12,257 bases of DNA. Source: Patescibacteria group bacterium UBA6023. GTDB taxonomy: Bacteria; Patescibacteriota; Minisyncoccia; Phycocordibacterales; UBA6899. This document shows, one piece after another, positions 1 through 7,063 of this stretch. Location of the stretch: positions 2,312 to 14,568 of the forward strand of contig DIZR01000046.1 of the NCBI GenBank assembly GCA_002429425.1. Reading direction: 5' to 3'. Below the pieces are notes generated by a model that had not been told where the DNA came from, did not search any database, and saw nothing but the letters and a program-made list of their open reading frames with translations. Both the position numbers and the translations under genes were made by a program. Within the stretch, counting starts at the first letter, position 1. Each line of letters opens with the position of its first letter.

Positions 1-1068
1 CCGAAGCAACTTGGTGTTATTTTGTTTGATAAACTTGGGCTTGCAGTAAAAGGACTCAAGAAAACAGAAGGCGGTGCACGCTCAACGCGCGAATCAGAAC
101 TTGAGAAGTTGAAGGATGTGCATCCGATCATCGCCTCAATTCTTGTGTATCGTGAAATACAAAAATTACTTTCGACATACATCGATAATATCCCGCTCAT
201 GGTTGATGCAAATGGAAGATTGCATTCAACGTTGAATCAGGATGGTACAACGACGGGAAGATTTTCTTCATCGAACCCTAACATGCAGAATATTCCCGTA
301 CGTGATGGACTCGGAGTCGTTATTCGTGATGCATTTATTGCTCCTCCAGAGTTTGTGCTCATGTCATTTGATTATTCACAGATTGAGATGCGCGTACTCG
401 CGATGCTTTCTTTTGATCCAGGGCTTACGGAAATATTTCAGTCAGGCGCAGATATTCATACATCGGTTGCGTCGCGTGTATTTCGTGTTGAGCCGGAAAA
501 TATTACAAAAGAAATGCGACGACGGGCAAAGGTTATCAACTTTGGAATTGTTTATGGTATGGGGGTAAACGCACTCAAGCAAAATCTTGGTTCAACGCGT
601 GATGAGGCGCAAGCTTTTTATGATCAATATTTTATTACATTCCCAAAAATTGCCGCATATTTTGCACAGGTAAAAAATGACGCAACACAAAAAGGTTATA
701 CCGAAACTTTGTTTGGACGACGAAGATATTTTCCCAATCTCCGTTCACGTATTCCTTTTATGAAGGCAATGGCAGAGCGTATGGCAATGAATGCACCACT
801 TCAAGGAACCGCAGCAGATTTTATTAAAATTGCGATGTGTCGCGTTGACGAAGCACTGACAAAAGAAAAACTCTCCAGTGATGCATTTCTTATTCTTCAA
901 GTACACGATGAATTGATACTCGAAGTACGCAATGATCCAAATATAGTCATACGTGTAACAAACATTGTGAAAAATGCAATGGCATCAGTGAACGGGAGCA
1001 CGCCTGGCGCGCATATTCCACTTGTTGTTGATTCGGCAAAGGGTACACATTGGGGGAGTCTGAAGTAG
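1..1068 (+). CDS. polA: DNA polymerase I, C-terminal polymerase domain (5' end cut by window)
   Basis: The frame is open from base 1, so the gene begins outside the window; 355 C-terminal residues are present. Family A polymerase that fills gaps and removes primers in replication and repair. The opening residues PKQLGVILFDKLGL match the family's fingers region. GRFSSSNPNMQNIPVR lies near residue 86. Motif A, DYSQIEMR, starts at residue 124 and holds the first catalytic Asp. Motif B, RRRAKVINFGIVYG, covers about 173-186 and keeps the Phe that disfavours dideoxynucleotides. Motif C, LQVHDEL, has the second catalytic acidic pair at D303-E304. All catalytic residues are present and the C-terminus ends normally (HWGSLK). 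Whether the 5'-nuclease or 3'-exonuclease domains exist cannot be seen. The next gene's -10 box begins 23 nt after the stop codon, and no terminator separates them. Confidence 0.97.
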   Translation, partial: PKQLGVILFDKLGLAVKGLKKTEGGARSTRESELEKLKDVHPIIASILVYREIQKLLSTYIDNIPLMVDANGRLHSTLNQDGTTTGRFSSSNPNMQNIPVRDGLGVVIRDAFIAPPEFVLMSFDYSQIEMRVLAMLSFDPGLTEIFQSGADIHTSVASRVFRVEPENITKEMRRRAKVINFGIVYGMGVNALKQNLGSTRDEAQAFYDQYFITFPKIAAYFAQVKNDATQKGYTETLFGRRRYFPNLRSRIPFMKAMAERMAMNAPLQGTAADFIKIAMCRVDEALTKEKLSSDAFLILQVHDELILEVRNDPNIVIRVTNIVKNAMASVNGSTPGAHIPLVVDSAKGTHWGSLK

Positions 1069-1091
1069 CAATAATACTAAAACATTTGGTG

Positions 1092-1097
1092 TATAAT
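1092..1097 (+). promoter_or_regulatory. -10 box of a leaderless promoter
   Basis: A perfect TATAAT, with TG directly before it, ends 6 nt upstream of the ATG at 1104. Transcription would begin at or next to the start codon. No Shine-Dalgarno sequence precedes the ATG and no clear -35 is visible. Confidence 0.6.
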
Positions 1098-1103
1098 GAG
1101 CTC

Positions 1104-1949
1104 ATGAAACAAATCTACTATCTGTTCGGTGTTATTGGTGTACTTGTTGCCATCGGGGCTTGGGTGTTTTTATCTCAACCAATAACCCCAAACACAGGCA
1201 ATATCACGCTAGAAAGTGAGGCTTCCCCAACAACGACTCCACTTGTTTCCATAGAAAATCCACTGATTGCAACCTCATCATCAATTATTACTCCTGATGC
1301 AAAAGGAAAAGTATTTGCAAGAATCGGTGATGTGGTAGGTCTCCCTGGTGGATCATTCAAAATTCTTGGGGTGACGCAAGATAGTCGTTGTCCTGCCGGT
1401 GTTGCGTGTATTTGGGCGGGGGAAGTACAGCTTTCGCTACTTGTTACCGAAAAAAATAATAATTCAACAAAAATTATTATCAAGAGTAATGCTCCGGCGA
1501 TAATAATTGGAAAAAGCGATGTCACATTAGTTGAAGTGAATCCCGCAAAGCAACAAGGCCTGATAAGCAATGAGACATATCGTTTCGTGTTCATGGTAAA
1601 GGCGAGCACGTTAAAAGCACAACCTCCTGTCGCAGTGATTCCAACAACCGGAATCCATGGAATGGTGCTTATCGGTCCAACGTGCCCTGTTGTGCGTGAG
1701 GGTGTAGATTGTCCCGATCGTCCCGGCGCGGATGTCACCCTTGGTGTATATGATATGCAAAGCAAATTGATCAAAAAAATAACTACAGATAACAATGGCA
1801 GCACGGGAGTCATCTCGCTTCCGGTCGGCGTTTATTTAATAAAGCAAATTGATGGGAATGTGTATCCTCGGATTCCCGAAACTAAAGTTCGCGTGCTCGA
1901 AAATCAAATTACCGAATTCACCATTCATGGTGATAGTGGGATACGATAA
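1104..1949 (+). CDS. Membrane-anchored extracellular two-domain protein, function unknown
   Basis: 281 residues from the ATG at 1104. The open frame reaches back to 1050, but that start lies inside polA, and the TATAAT at 1092-1097 favours 1104. Residues about 5-23 form one hydrophobic segment after MKQ, a signal anchor. A Ser/Thr/Pro-rich linker follows to about residue 66. The first domain (about 70-170) holds the cysteine motif SRCPAGVACIWAGE, which occurs in small secreted beta-rich domains. The second domain (about 184-281) starts IHGMVLIGPTCPVV and continues VDCPDRPGADVTLGVYD, resembling carboxypeptidase-regulatory-like beta-sandwich repeats. The paired cysteines suggest disulfides outside the cell. 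No catalytic signature is visible; an adhesion or envelope role is inference only. It lies directly behind polA but seems to have its own promoter. Confidence 0.85.
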   Translation: MKQIYYLFGVIGVLVAIGAWVFLSQPITPNTGNITLESEASPTTTPLVSIENPLIATSSSIITPDAKGKVFARIGDVVGLPGGSFKILGVTQDSRCPAGVACIWAGEVQLSLLVTEKNNNSTKIIIKSNAPAIIIGKSDVTLVEVNPAKQQGLISNETYRFVFMVKASTLKAQPPVAVIPTTGIHGMVLIGPTCPVVREGVDCPDRPGADVTLGVYDMQSKLIKKITTDNNGSTGVISLPVGVYLIKQIDGNVYPRIPETKVRVLENQITEFTIHGDSGIR

Positions 1950-1965
1950 GTGCAAAATACTTACT

Positions 1966-1982
1966 TGCTATTTTGAATAGCA
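1966..1982 (+). terminator. Possible weak terminator hairpin
   Basis: A 7-bp perfect stem with a 3-nt loop lies 17 nt after the stop codon at 1949. No T-run follows, so termination is uncertain; it may only stabilise the mRNA end. Confidence 0.3.
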
Positions 1983-1999
1983 TATTGATTGCAGAATAT

Positions 2000-2028
2000 T
2001 TGACGAATAGATTATTATGGTGTATAAT
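2000..2028 (+). promoter_or_regulatory. Sigma-70-type promoter of the lipoprotein gene
   Basis: TTGACG (2000-2005), a 17-nt spacer and TATAAT (2023-2028) form the best-matching promoter in the window. It gives a leader of about 40 nt carrying AAAGGAG at 2064-2070, so this gene is translated from a leadered, Shine-Dalgarno mRNA, unlike several neighbours. Confidence 0.8.
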
Positions 2029-2076
2029 ACTATTGAAGTACGGTAAATTCAATTTTCTATTTTAAAGGAGAAGTTC

Positions 2077-2475
2077 ATGAAAAAGTATCTCGTGTTAGTG
2101 GTTCTTTCTATCGTTTTTCTTGGCGGTTGTGCCACAACGCCGCAGTATACCAATATTGGTGGTTCGAGCGGGTATAATCGCCAGAATTCCTCCGTTATCA
2201 ATGGGCGAAATACCGGTGCGGTACTTGGAGGGGTTGCTGGTGCTGCTGCGGCCTCAATGACCAAAACAACCCCCGCAGTAGGACTTCTGATGACTGTTGT
2301 AGGGGCAGTTACCGGTGGTTTTTTCGGTAATCAGTATGACGAGCGGGCTGCCGCGGTTGGCACGACGGACTGCGGATATTCTGCTCAAAAAAGTGGTACT
2401 GATCGTAATGGAAATTACTATCAGACCGCAGGATCACATAAGACTGTGTCGGGCTACAAAGCCGACTGTAACTAA
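2077..2475 (+). CDS. Glycine-zipper lipoprotein
   Basis: 132 residues. The ATG follows AAAGGAG by 6 nt, which fixes the start. The N-terminus is a lipoprotein signal peptide: KK, a hydrophobic run, then the lipobox LGGC with the lipidated Cys at residue 18. A Ser/Gly/Asn-rich stretch follows. Residues about 48-88 form a glycine zipper with GxxxG-spaced Gly and Ala (GAVLGGVAGAAAAS, later VVGAVTGGFFGNQYD), like SlyB and the rickettsial 17-kDa antigen. The tail (about 95-132) is polar and contains two further cysteines. In a cell without an outer membrane the protein would sit on the outer face of the cytoplasmic membrane, its zipper inserting into or packing on the bilayer. The gene is a single transcription unit with its own promoter and terminator, suggesting separate control, perhaps by envelope stress. 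The exact role is unknown. Confidence 0.85.
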   Translation: MKKYLVLVVLSIVFLGGCATTPQYTNIGGSSGYNRQNSSVINGRNTGAVLGGVAGAAAASMTKTTPAVGLLMTVVGAVTGGFFGNQYDERAAAVGTTDCGYSAQKSGTDRNGNYYQTAGSHKTVSGYKADCN

Positions 2476-2492
2476 TTAACCCATACGGGTGA

Positions 2493-2518
2493 GCGACCGA
2501 TTTATTCGGTCGCTTTTT
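2493..2518 (+). terminator. Intrinsic terminator of the lipoprotein gene
   Basis: GCGACCGA (2493-2500) pairs perfectly with TCGGTCGC (2506-2513) around a 5-nt loop. Five T residues follow, then GTTTG. Confidence 0.9.
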
Positions 2519-2525
2519 GTTTGCA

Positions 2526-2534
2526 TGGTAAAAT
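2526..2534 (+). promoter_or_regulatory. Extended -10 of a leaderless promoter
   Basis: TGG-TAAAAT ends 6 nt before the ATG at 2541, directly downstream of the previous gene's terminator. There is no Shine-Dalgarno sequence, so a leaderless mRNA is expected. Confidence 0.55.
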
Positions 2535-2540
2535 ATATAT

Positions 2541-3245
2541 ATGATAGAAATATTTATCGTGGAGGATACCCAATCTGCGCGAAAGGCGCTCCGTAAGGCG
2601 GTGGAGGCGGATGGGAAAACCGCAGGAATGCCCAGTACACAGCGTTTTTCTGATATTGGTTTCGATCCATTGATTGCAAATGAGGCTATTTTTGCGCAAA
2701 ATTTGTTTGGACAACAAAATACCATTATTTTTGATGGAATTCTTGACGTTAAGGAGGGGGAAGACTTTTATTCAGAAAAATTTAGGCAGTCACCAAATCG
2801 TATACTGATTCGTGAAACGGCTCCAAATAAGGATATTTTGCAGATATTCAAACAAATAGGAGAAATACATGAATTTCCATTGGTCAAAAAAGTGAAACAC
2901 GAGACGAATTTTGCTATCGCCGATGCGGTGGCAAATAGGGATAAAAAGACTGCGTGGGTAGAGCTTGTGCGTGCAACAGCGCGAGGGTCAGTTCCTGAGG
3001 AGATACATGGCACAATATTTTGGGCGACAAAGCTATTATACCTTTGTGCAAATAATGAGAAAGAGGAAGCGATAAAGGCGGGAGTAAGTGCGTATAACTA
3101 TCAACGTTACCTTAATTACTCTAAAAAGTTTCTTGGAACCGAACTAGAAGAGAAGCTTCGAGAATTGAAAGATATGTATCACAAGGCACATCGCGGAGAA
3201 GGGGATTTCGATGCCTTGCTTGAGCAATATGTATTAAAGGTCTAA
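2541..3245 (+). CDS. holA: Short, divergent DNA polymerase III delta-like subunit
   Basis: 234 residues, against about 330-345 for typical HolA. The clearest family signal is the second half: NFAIADAVANRDKKTAWVEL (about 135-154) matches the conserved delta region, normally FxLxDAxxxRDxxxAxxxL, that opens the collar domain. After it come the helical IHGTIFWATKLLYL segment and a C-terminal part like the delta collar (AGVSAYNYQRYLNYSKKF). The N-terminal half is a shortened remnant of the AAA+ region: IFIVEDTQSARKALRKAV, then QNTIIFDGIL and NRILIRE where full-length delta has its core strands. No Walker A motif is visible, as expected for delta, which does not hydrolyse ATP. The role would be to open the sliding clamp within the clamp loader. 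The gene stands alone between two terminators. Family membership is moderately sure, the shortening is plain. Confidence 0.7.
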   Translation: MIEIFIVEDTQSARKALRKAVEADGKTAGMPSTQRFSDIGFDPLIANEAIFAQNLFGQQNTIIFDGILDVKEGEDFYSEKFRQSPNRILIRETAPNKDILQIFKQIGEIHEFPLVKKVKHETNFAIADAVANRDKKTAWVELVRATARGSVPEEIHGTIFWATKLLYLCANNEKEEAIKAGVSAYNYQRYLNYSKKFLGTELEEKLRELKDMYHKAHRGEGDFDALLEQYVLKV

Positions 3246-3284
3246 AGGACATTCATCAATTAAGAGACATTTTGGTAAAAAATA

Positions 3285-3312
3285 AGGGCCGGTTGGAGAT
3301 CCGGCCCTCTTT
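3285..3312 (+). terminator. Intrinsic terminator after the holA-like gene
   Basis: AGGGCCGG (3285-3292) pairs with CCGGCCCT (3301-3308) around an 8-nt loop. The following sequence CTTTGTT is only a weak U-tract. Confidence 0.7.
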
Positions 3313-3343
3313 GTTGGAGGAAAACTTTTTATGAATTGTTGAA

Positions 3344-3388
3344 AGAACTACTGCTGTATGCAGTAGTTCTAGGAAAACGTACTACTGC
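3344..3388 (+). promoter_or_regulatory. Two mutually exclusive hairpins
   Basis: AGAACTACTGC (3344-3354) pairs over 11 bp with GCAGTAGTTCT (3360-3370) around the loop TGTAT. A second copy of ACTACTGC at 3381-3388 can pair with the same GCAGTAGT (3360-3367). The two folds exclude each other, as in an attenuator. Neither has a T-run. They lie upstream of the putative gmk promoter, so a structural role in DNA is equally possible. Confidence 0.45.
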
Positions 3389-3398
3389 AATTTGCGTC

Positions 3399-3460
3399 TG
3401 TGGATATAATACTCTTGTCCTTGAGAAGTATCAAGGACAAACTGTGGATAACTATTCACA
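3399..3460 (+). promoter_or_regulatory. Cluster of three DnaA-box-like 9-mers
   Basis: TGTGGATAA at 3443-3451 is an exact reverse complement of the DnaA box TTATCCACA. TGTGGATAT at 3399-3407 differs at one position, and CTATTCACA at 3452-3460 fits TTWTNCACA with one mismatch in the opposite orientation. The first overlaps a TATAAT (3405-3410). The last abuts the extended -10 of gmk at 3461. Confidence 0.45.
3415..3440 (+). other. 10-bp perfect hairpin between DnaA-like boxes
   Basis: TTGTCCTTGA (3415-3424) pairs with TCAAGGACAA (3431-3440) around GAAGTA. If TATAAT at 3405-3410 is a -10 box, this hairpin would sit at the very 5' end of the transcript. No T-run follows, so it is not a standard terminator. 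Confidence 0.5.
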
Positions 3461-3469
3461 TGATATAAT
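3461..3469 (+). promoter_or_regulatory. Extended -10 promoter of gmk (leaderless)
   Basis: TGA-TATAAT is a textbook extended -10 and ends 9 nt before the ATG at 3479. No Shine-Dalgarno sequence is present. DnaA-like boxes lie directly upstream where an activator or repressor could act. Confidence 0.6.
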
Positions 3470-3478
3470 GAAAAGAAT

Positions 3479-4051
3479 ATGACTGAACAAAAAGGAAAAT
3501 TTATACTTATTGTTGGACCAACATGTGTAGGGAAGACAACGCTTATTGAGGCGTTAAGAAAGCAGCTTCCTAATGTGGGGGTGATTGTTTCTACGACGAC
3601 GCGCGCGATACGGCCGAATGAACAGAACGGCCTTGATTATGAATTCACTACGGATGAAGATTTTGTAAGGCGTAACGAAGCAGGTGAATTTTATGAGGCA
3701 GTAAGGAGACCAACGGGGTATTATGGAAGCTCGAGAATTCAAGTACAAAAGCTTTTAGCTAGTCATGCTAGTGTATTTGGTGCGCTTGATGTCGAGGGAT
3801 GTCGTATGGTTAAAAAAATTGATCCAGAAACACTCATAATATTCCTTTATCCTGGCACTATGACAGATTTACGTGAGCGACTTCGCATTCGTGGCACCGA
3901 TGAGGATGAGGTGAATGCTCGACTAAAAATTGCGGATGAAGAAATGCTCTCCCGAGATGAGTTTGATGTTGCAATTAAGAATATTGATGGAAAATTTGAA
4001 GAAACAGTGAAGGAAGTTCTTGATATATTGTCATCTCGAGGTATTTATTGA
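3479..4051 (+). CDS. gmk: Guanylate kinase
   Basis: 190 residues, close to the usual 190-210. Phosphorylates GMP to GDP with ATP in the cytoplasm, feeding GTP and dGTP supply. The P-loop GPTCVGKT (13-20) keeps GxxxxGK but has Cys in place of the usual Gly/Ser at its fourth position. The GMP-binding region is complete: STTTRAIRPNEQNGLDYEF, then GEFYEAVRRPTGYYGSS. DVEGCRMVKK stands for the family's D-x-x-G-xx-x-VK core, and the lid segment RLRIRGTDEDEVNARL carries the expected arginines. A C-terminal FDVAIKNIDG matches the ribose-contacting strand. The start at 3479 is supported by the promoter only 9 nt upstream. The gene is separated by 171 nt from the aminotransferase; that gap has a T-rich start and no clear regulatory element. 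Confidence 0.95.
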   Translation: MTEQKGKFILIVGPTCVGKTTLIEALRKQLPNVGVIVSTTTRAIRPNEQNGLDYEFTTDEDFVRRNEAGEFYEAVRRPTGYYGSSRIQVQKLLASHASVFGALDVEGCRMVKKIDPETLIIFLYPGTMTDLRERLRIRGTDEDEVNARLKIADEEMLSRDEFDVAIKNIDGKFEETVKEVLDILSSRGIY

Positions 4052-4222
4052 TTTTTTTATCGTGGGAGGGCTATATCCAAGAATTTTTTGTTACACAAGT
4101 GTCGTTTTTTGGTCTACGAGAAATTGTGGTGAAAAGAGGATTTTACCAGTTGCTCTGAGGAATTTTATCTGATTGAATGAAAAGAGATCTTTGTACCCTG
4201 TCAGAGAAAAAGGTGGTGGAAT

Positions 4223-5485
4223 ATGCATCGCAAGCATACGGAAGAATATAACATGATGATGGATGACTATGGCGCAAATCATTATGCGCGCAATGGAAAA
4301 AAAATAATCATGGAGCGCGCAAAGGGTATTTATCTCATTGATACCAATGGGAATGTGTACATCGATGCCGCCGCAGGATTTTCATCGATGAATCTTGGAC
4401 ATAATCATCCGAGAATAAATGCAACCGGACATGCACTCTATACTGTAGACGAGGACGGATGGGGCATCGTCAATGTAGTACCCAATACTTTTCCTACTGT
4501 TGCTCAAGCGCTTTTTCTTCAGCATGCGTGTAGCGTACTTCATGCCGATAAAGGTCTATTGATGAATACTGGCACTGAGGGAGTGGAAACTGCGATAAAA
4601 TTAATGCGCAAATGGGGATACACAAAAAAGGGAATCACGCCGAACGAAGCACTCATCATCGTCTGTGAAGGAAATTTTCATGGTCGATCGACGACTATTA
4701 TCGGCTTTTCAAGTGAGTCTCTATATCGCGAGCAGTTTGGTCCCTTTGATAAAGGATTTGTTTCCATACCATTTGATGATCTCACTGCACTCGAAAATGT
4801 GCTTGAAAAATATGGAGAGCGCATCGCGGGATTCCTTGTTGAGCCGATTCAGGGTGAAAGAGGGATACGCATACCACATGATGGTTATCTGCATTCCTGT
4901 TATGAGATGTGTAAAAAGCATAATGTACTCTTTGTTGCGGATGAAATTCAAACGGGACTCGGACGTACAGGAAAGATGCTTGCATGTGAACATGAACATG
5001 TTATCCCTGATATATTCATTCTGGCGAAGTCGCTTGGTGCGGGACGAAATGCGGTTTCTGCCGTCTTTTCAAAAAATGAATACATGCTCTTTGAGCCCGG
5101 TGAACATGGGTCAACGTATGGTGGAAACGCCTCATCAATGATGCTCTCGCTTGAAGTATTGAAGATCATCGAGGAAGAGGAATTGTGCAATAGATCAGCA
5201 CTTCTTGGGTATTATCTCCGTGAAAAACTCAGGAAAGGTCTTCTGCGTGGAAAAACAAAAAAAGCCATCAAAGATATTCGTGGCCGCGGTCTTATGATCG
5301 CTATCGAGCCCGAAGAATTTCTTGGCGCAGAAACGGTTATTCACGAGTTACTCAAAGAAGGAGTGCTTACAAAATCTGCTCATAACGTTATACGTATTAC
5401 GCCACCACTTATTATTAGCAAAAAAGAGTGTGCCGAGTTATCGAGAAGAATTGTGAAGACATTTACCCGTCTGGTAAATAAATAA
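4223..5485 (+). CDS. rocD: Ornithine aminotransferase (class III, PLP-dependent)
   Basis: 420 residues. Transfers the delta-amino group of ornithine to 2-oxoglutarate, giving glutamate-5-semialdehyde and glutamate. The fit to ornithine aminotransferase is better than to acetylornithine aminotransferase: YGANHYARNGKKIIMERAKG near the start, MNTGTEGVETAIKLMRKWGY, IIVCEGNFHGRSTTIIGFSS, VEPIQGERGIRIP and PGEHGSTYGGN. D240 in DEIQTGLGRTGK binds the PLP ring nitrogen, and K269 in LAKSLGAG forms the Schiff base. AAGGTGG at 4210-4216 favours the ATG at 4223; a second ATG at 4253 is possible but has no such site. The gene ends at a strong terminator. A stand-alone ornithine enzyme is unusual in a lineage that mostly lacks amino-acid metabolism. 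Related branched substrates such as other omega-amino acids cannot be excluded. Confidence 0.88.
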   Translation: MHRKHTEEYNMMMDDYGANHYARNGKKIIMERAKGIYLIDTNGNVYIDAAAGFSSMNLGHNHPRINATGHALYTVDEDGWGIVNVVPNTFPTVAQALFLQHACSVLHADKGLLMNTGTEGVETAIKLMRKWGYTKKGITPNEALIIVCEGNFHGRSTTIIGFSSESLYREQFGPFDKGFVSIPFDDLTALENVLEKYGERIAGFLVEPIQGERGIRIPHDGYLHSCYEMCKKHNVLFVADEIQTGLGRTGKMLACEHEHVIPDIFILAKSLGAGRNAVSAVFSKNEYMLFEPGEHGSTYGGNASSMMLSLEVLKIIEEEELCNRSALLGYYLREKLRKGLLRGKTKKAIKDIRGRGLMIAIEPEEFLGAETVIHELLKEGVLTKSAHNVIRITPPLIISKKECAELSRRIVKTFTRLVNK

Positions 5486-5538
5486 AAGATAAAATATTAA
5501 CATTCGCGTACGTGAGGCATGTACCACTTCAAATAGTT

Positions 5539-5572
5539 CATCCCAGACAGATTTATGTCCGGGATGTTTTTT
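5539..5572 (+). terminator. Intrinsic terminator after the aminotransferase
   Basis: CATCCC-A-GACA (5539-5549) pairs with TGTC-C-GGGATG (5556-5566), with one A-C mismatch and a 6-nt loop. Six T residues follow (5567-5572). Confidence 0.88.
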
Positions 5573-5619
5573 ATTCTCAATCGTATAATTGAACAGAATA
5601 ATGGAGTAAATATTTATAG

Positions 5620-5647
5620 TTGACTTTGTACACAAAAAGCATACTTT
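5620..5647 (+). promoter_or_regulatory. Probable promoter of alanine dehydrogenase
   Basis: TTGACT (5620-5625), a 16-nt spacer and TACTTT (5642-5647) make a moderate sigma-70-type promoter. The leader would be about 27 nt and include the GGAG at 5669-5672. Confidence 0.5.
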
Positions 5648-5680
5648 TAGTGAAGAATACATTGTTATGGAGTAATGGTT

Positions 5681-6841
5681 ATGTGTACGTGTGTTGTTGG
5701 CGTTCCAAAGGAGCGCAAATTCAATGAAGGTCGTGTTGGAATGACTCCTGCTTTAGTCAGTGAGGTCCGAGAACTTGGTGGCGCTGTGCTCATTGAAACT
5801 GGTGCTGGTGTGTTGTCGGGGTTCTCTGATGAACAGTATGAGAATGCTGGTGCAATTATTGTGAAAACTCCAGATGAAGTTTGGTGCGCGGCAGATATCG
5901 TTGTGAAAGTGAAAGAGCCAATTCGGGAAGAGTATAGACACTTGTCGGCAATGAGTGGAAAAACACTCTTTACATATCTGCATCTTGCCGGCTCTGAAAT
6001 TGAGCTCACTCGTGCATTGTTGCGCTACGAGATAACCGCCATCGCCTACGAAACTGTTTCCGAAGCGGGAAATGATGGAAGAATGACGTTTCCACTTCTT
6101 TTGCCGATGTCGAAAATTGCGGGTACACAGGCGATGCGTACAGCGCTTTCACGCCATCAGCCAGAGGAGTTTTCGAAACTCATTGTAATGATAATTGGTG
6201 CCGGAAATGTTGGTGAAGCGGCACTCCGTTGTGCGATAGCAAGCGATGTTGGTTTTGTGGTCTTGTTTGAGCCATGGGAACCAAGAGCTCTTGAACTTAA
6301 AGAAAAATATGGCAGTGATAAGGTGGTAATTTTCCCGCTGTCGATGTTGGGCAATGAGCAAACAAAAAATTATCTGAAAGTAGCAGACATTTTCATTTCT
6401 GCGCCGATGCTTCCTGGTGGAAAAGAGGCACCAATTGTATTAACGCAGAAGCATTTTCGCCTCATGAAAAATGGTGCATATATTTCTGATGTGTCGATAG
6501 ATCAAGGTGGCTCGACTGCGTGGACAAAGGATAATTCCACAAAGCCTGGAGAAACATTCACTCGTGGTATGCGTAATTTAGTATTTTCTGCGGTGCCGAA
6601 TATTCCAGGCTCTACCGTACCAGAGGAGGCTACTCGCTCACTCTGTGCAGCAACGAAGGGCTATCTTTTAGGAATGGTTGGACATCAGCTTGCGAGCCAT
6701 AATGGTGACTATACGGTACTGCGCGATAATTTATCGCTCCGCATGGGATTGCAAACGTGGCGAGGATTGCTCACTAATGAATATGTGATGCGCAAGCACG
6801 GACTCATCAGTGACTATTGCCCACTTGATGAAATTTTTTGA
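5681..6841 (+). CDS. ald: Alanine dehydrogenase
   Basis: 386 residues from the ATG at 5681. An ATG at 5675 is in frame, but GGAG at 5669-5672 is only 2 nt from it and 8 nt from 5681, so 5681 is preferred. Catalyses L-alanine + NAD+ + water to pyruvate + ammonia + NADH, reversibly. The substrate site is intact: R18 in EGRVGMTP, K78 in KVKEP and H101 in TYLHLA, with the catalytic Asp in DVSIDQGG (about residue 272). The Rossmann motif GAGNVG lies near residue 174. NIPGSTVPEEATRSLCAATK matches the family's C-terminal region. Alanine dehydrogenase can feed pyruvate from alanine or assimilate ammonia; the sequence does not show the direction. It follows the ornithine aminotransferase by about 195 nt but with its own promoter and terminator, so the two are not a simple operon. 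Confidence 0.95.
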   Translation: MCTCVVGVPKERKFNEGRVGMTPALVSEVRELGGAVLIETGAGVLSGFSDEQYENAGAIIVKTPDEVWCAADIVVKVKEPIREEYRHLSAMSGKTLFTYLHLAGSEIELTRALLRYEITAIAYETVSEAGNDGRMTFPLLLPMSKIAGTQAMRTALSRHQPEEFSKLIVMIIGAGNVGEAALRCAIASDVGFVVLFEPWEPRALELKEKYGSDKVVIFPLSMLGNEQTKNYLKVADIFISAPMLPGGKEAPIVLTQKHFRLMKNGAYISDVSIDQGGSTAWTKDNSTKPGETFTRGMRNLVFSAVPNIPGSTVPEEATRSLCAATKGYLLGMVGHQLASHNGDYTVLRDNLSLRMGLQTWRGLLTNEYVMRKHGLISDYCPLDEIF

Positions 6842-6851
6842 GAAAGAAACA

Positions 6852-6882
6852 AACCCCACAGGTAACACTTGTGAGGTTTTTT
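6852..6882 (+). terminator. Intrinsic terminator of ald
   Basis: AACCCCACA (6852-6860) pairs with TGTGAGGTT (6870-6878) with one C-A mismatch and a 9-nt loop. The T-run covers 6877-6882. Confidence 0.8.
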
Positions 6883-6916
6883 ATTTTGAAGTCATCCTAA
6901 AGAATATCGTCTCTCC

Positions 6917-6946
6917 AAAAGCACCGCATAAATGTAGTGCTTTTTT
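6917..6946 (+). terminator. Second, bidirectional terminator
   Basis: AAAAGCAC (6917-6924) pairs with GTGCTTTT (6937-6944) around a 12-nt loop and runs into TTTTTT. The A-run on the other side would let it work on both strands. It isolates the next small gene from ald. Confidence 0.75.
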
Positions 6947-6996
6947 GTACCACGAATCACTAAGTTTTTCTTAATTAAGAATGATTGTTCTAAATA

Positions 6997-7025
6997 TTGA
7001 CATTAATATTAGTGTGTGTTATTTT
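6997..7025 (+). promoter_or_regulatory. Promoter of the 80-aa gene
   Basis: A perfect TTGACA (6997-7002) is followed by 17 nt and TATTTT (7020-7025), with an extended TG at 7017-7018. Transcription would start near 7032 and leave a leader of about 32 nt with the site AAGGAG. Confidence 0.75.
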
Positions 7026-7063
7026 TATCACAGTTTCATTCACTACACACGAAGGAGTGCGCG

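Noticed and set aside
1175..1813. 212-codon minus-strand open frame opposite the surface protein
   Set aside because: It is the shadow of the gene at 1104-1949, which has a promoter, a signal anchor and recognisable domains. The minus frame has none.
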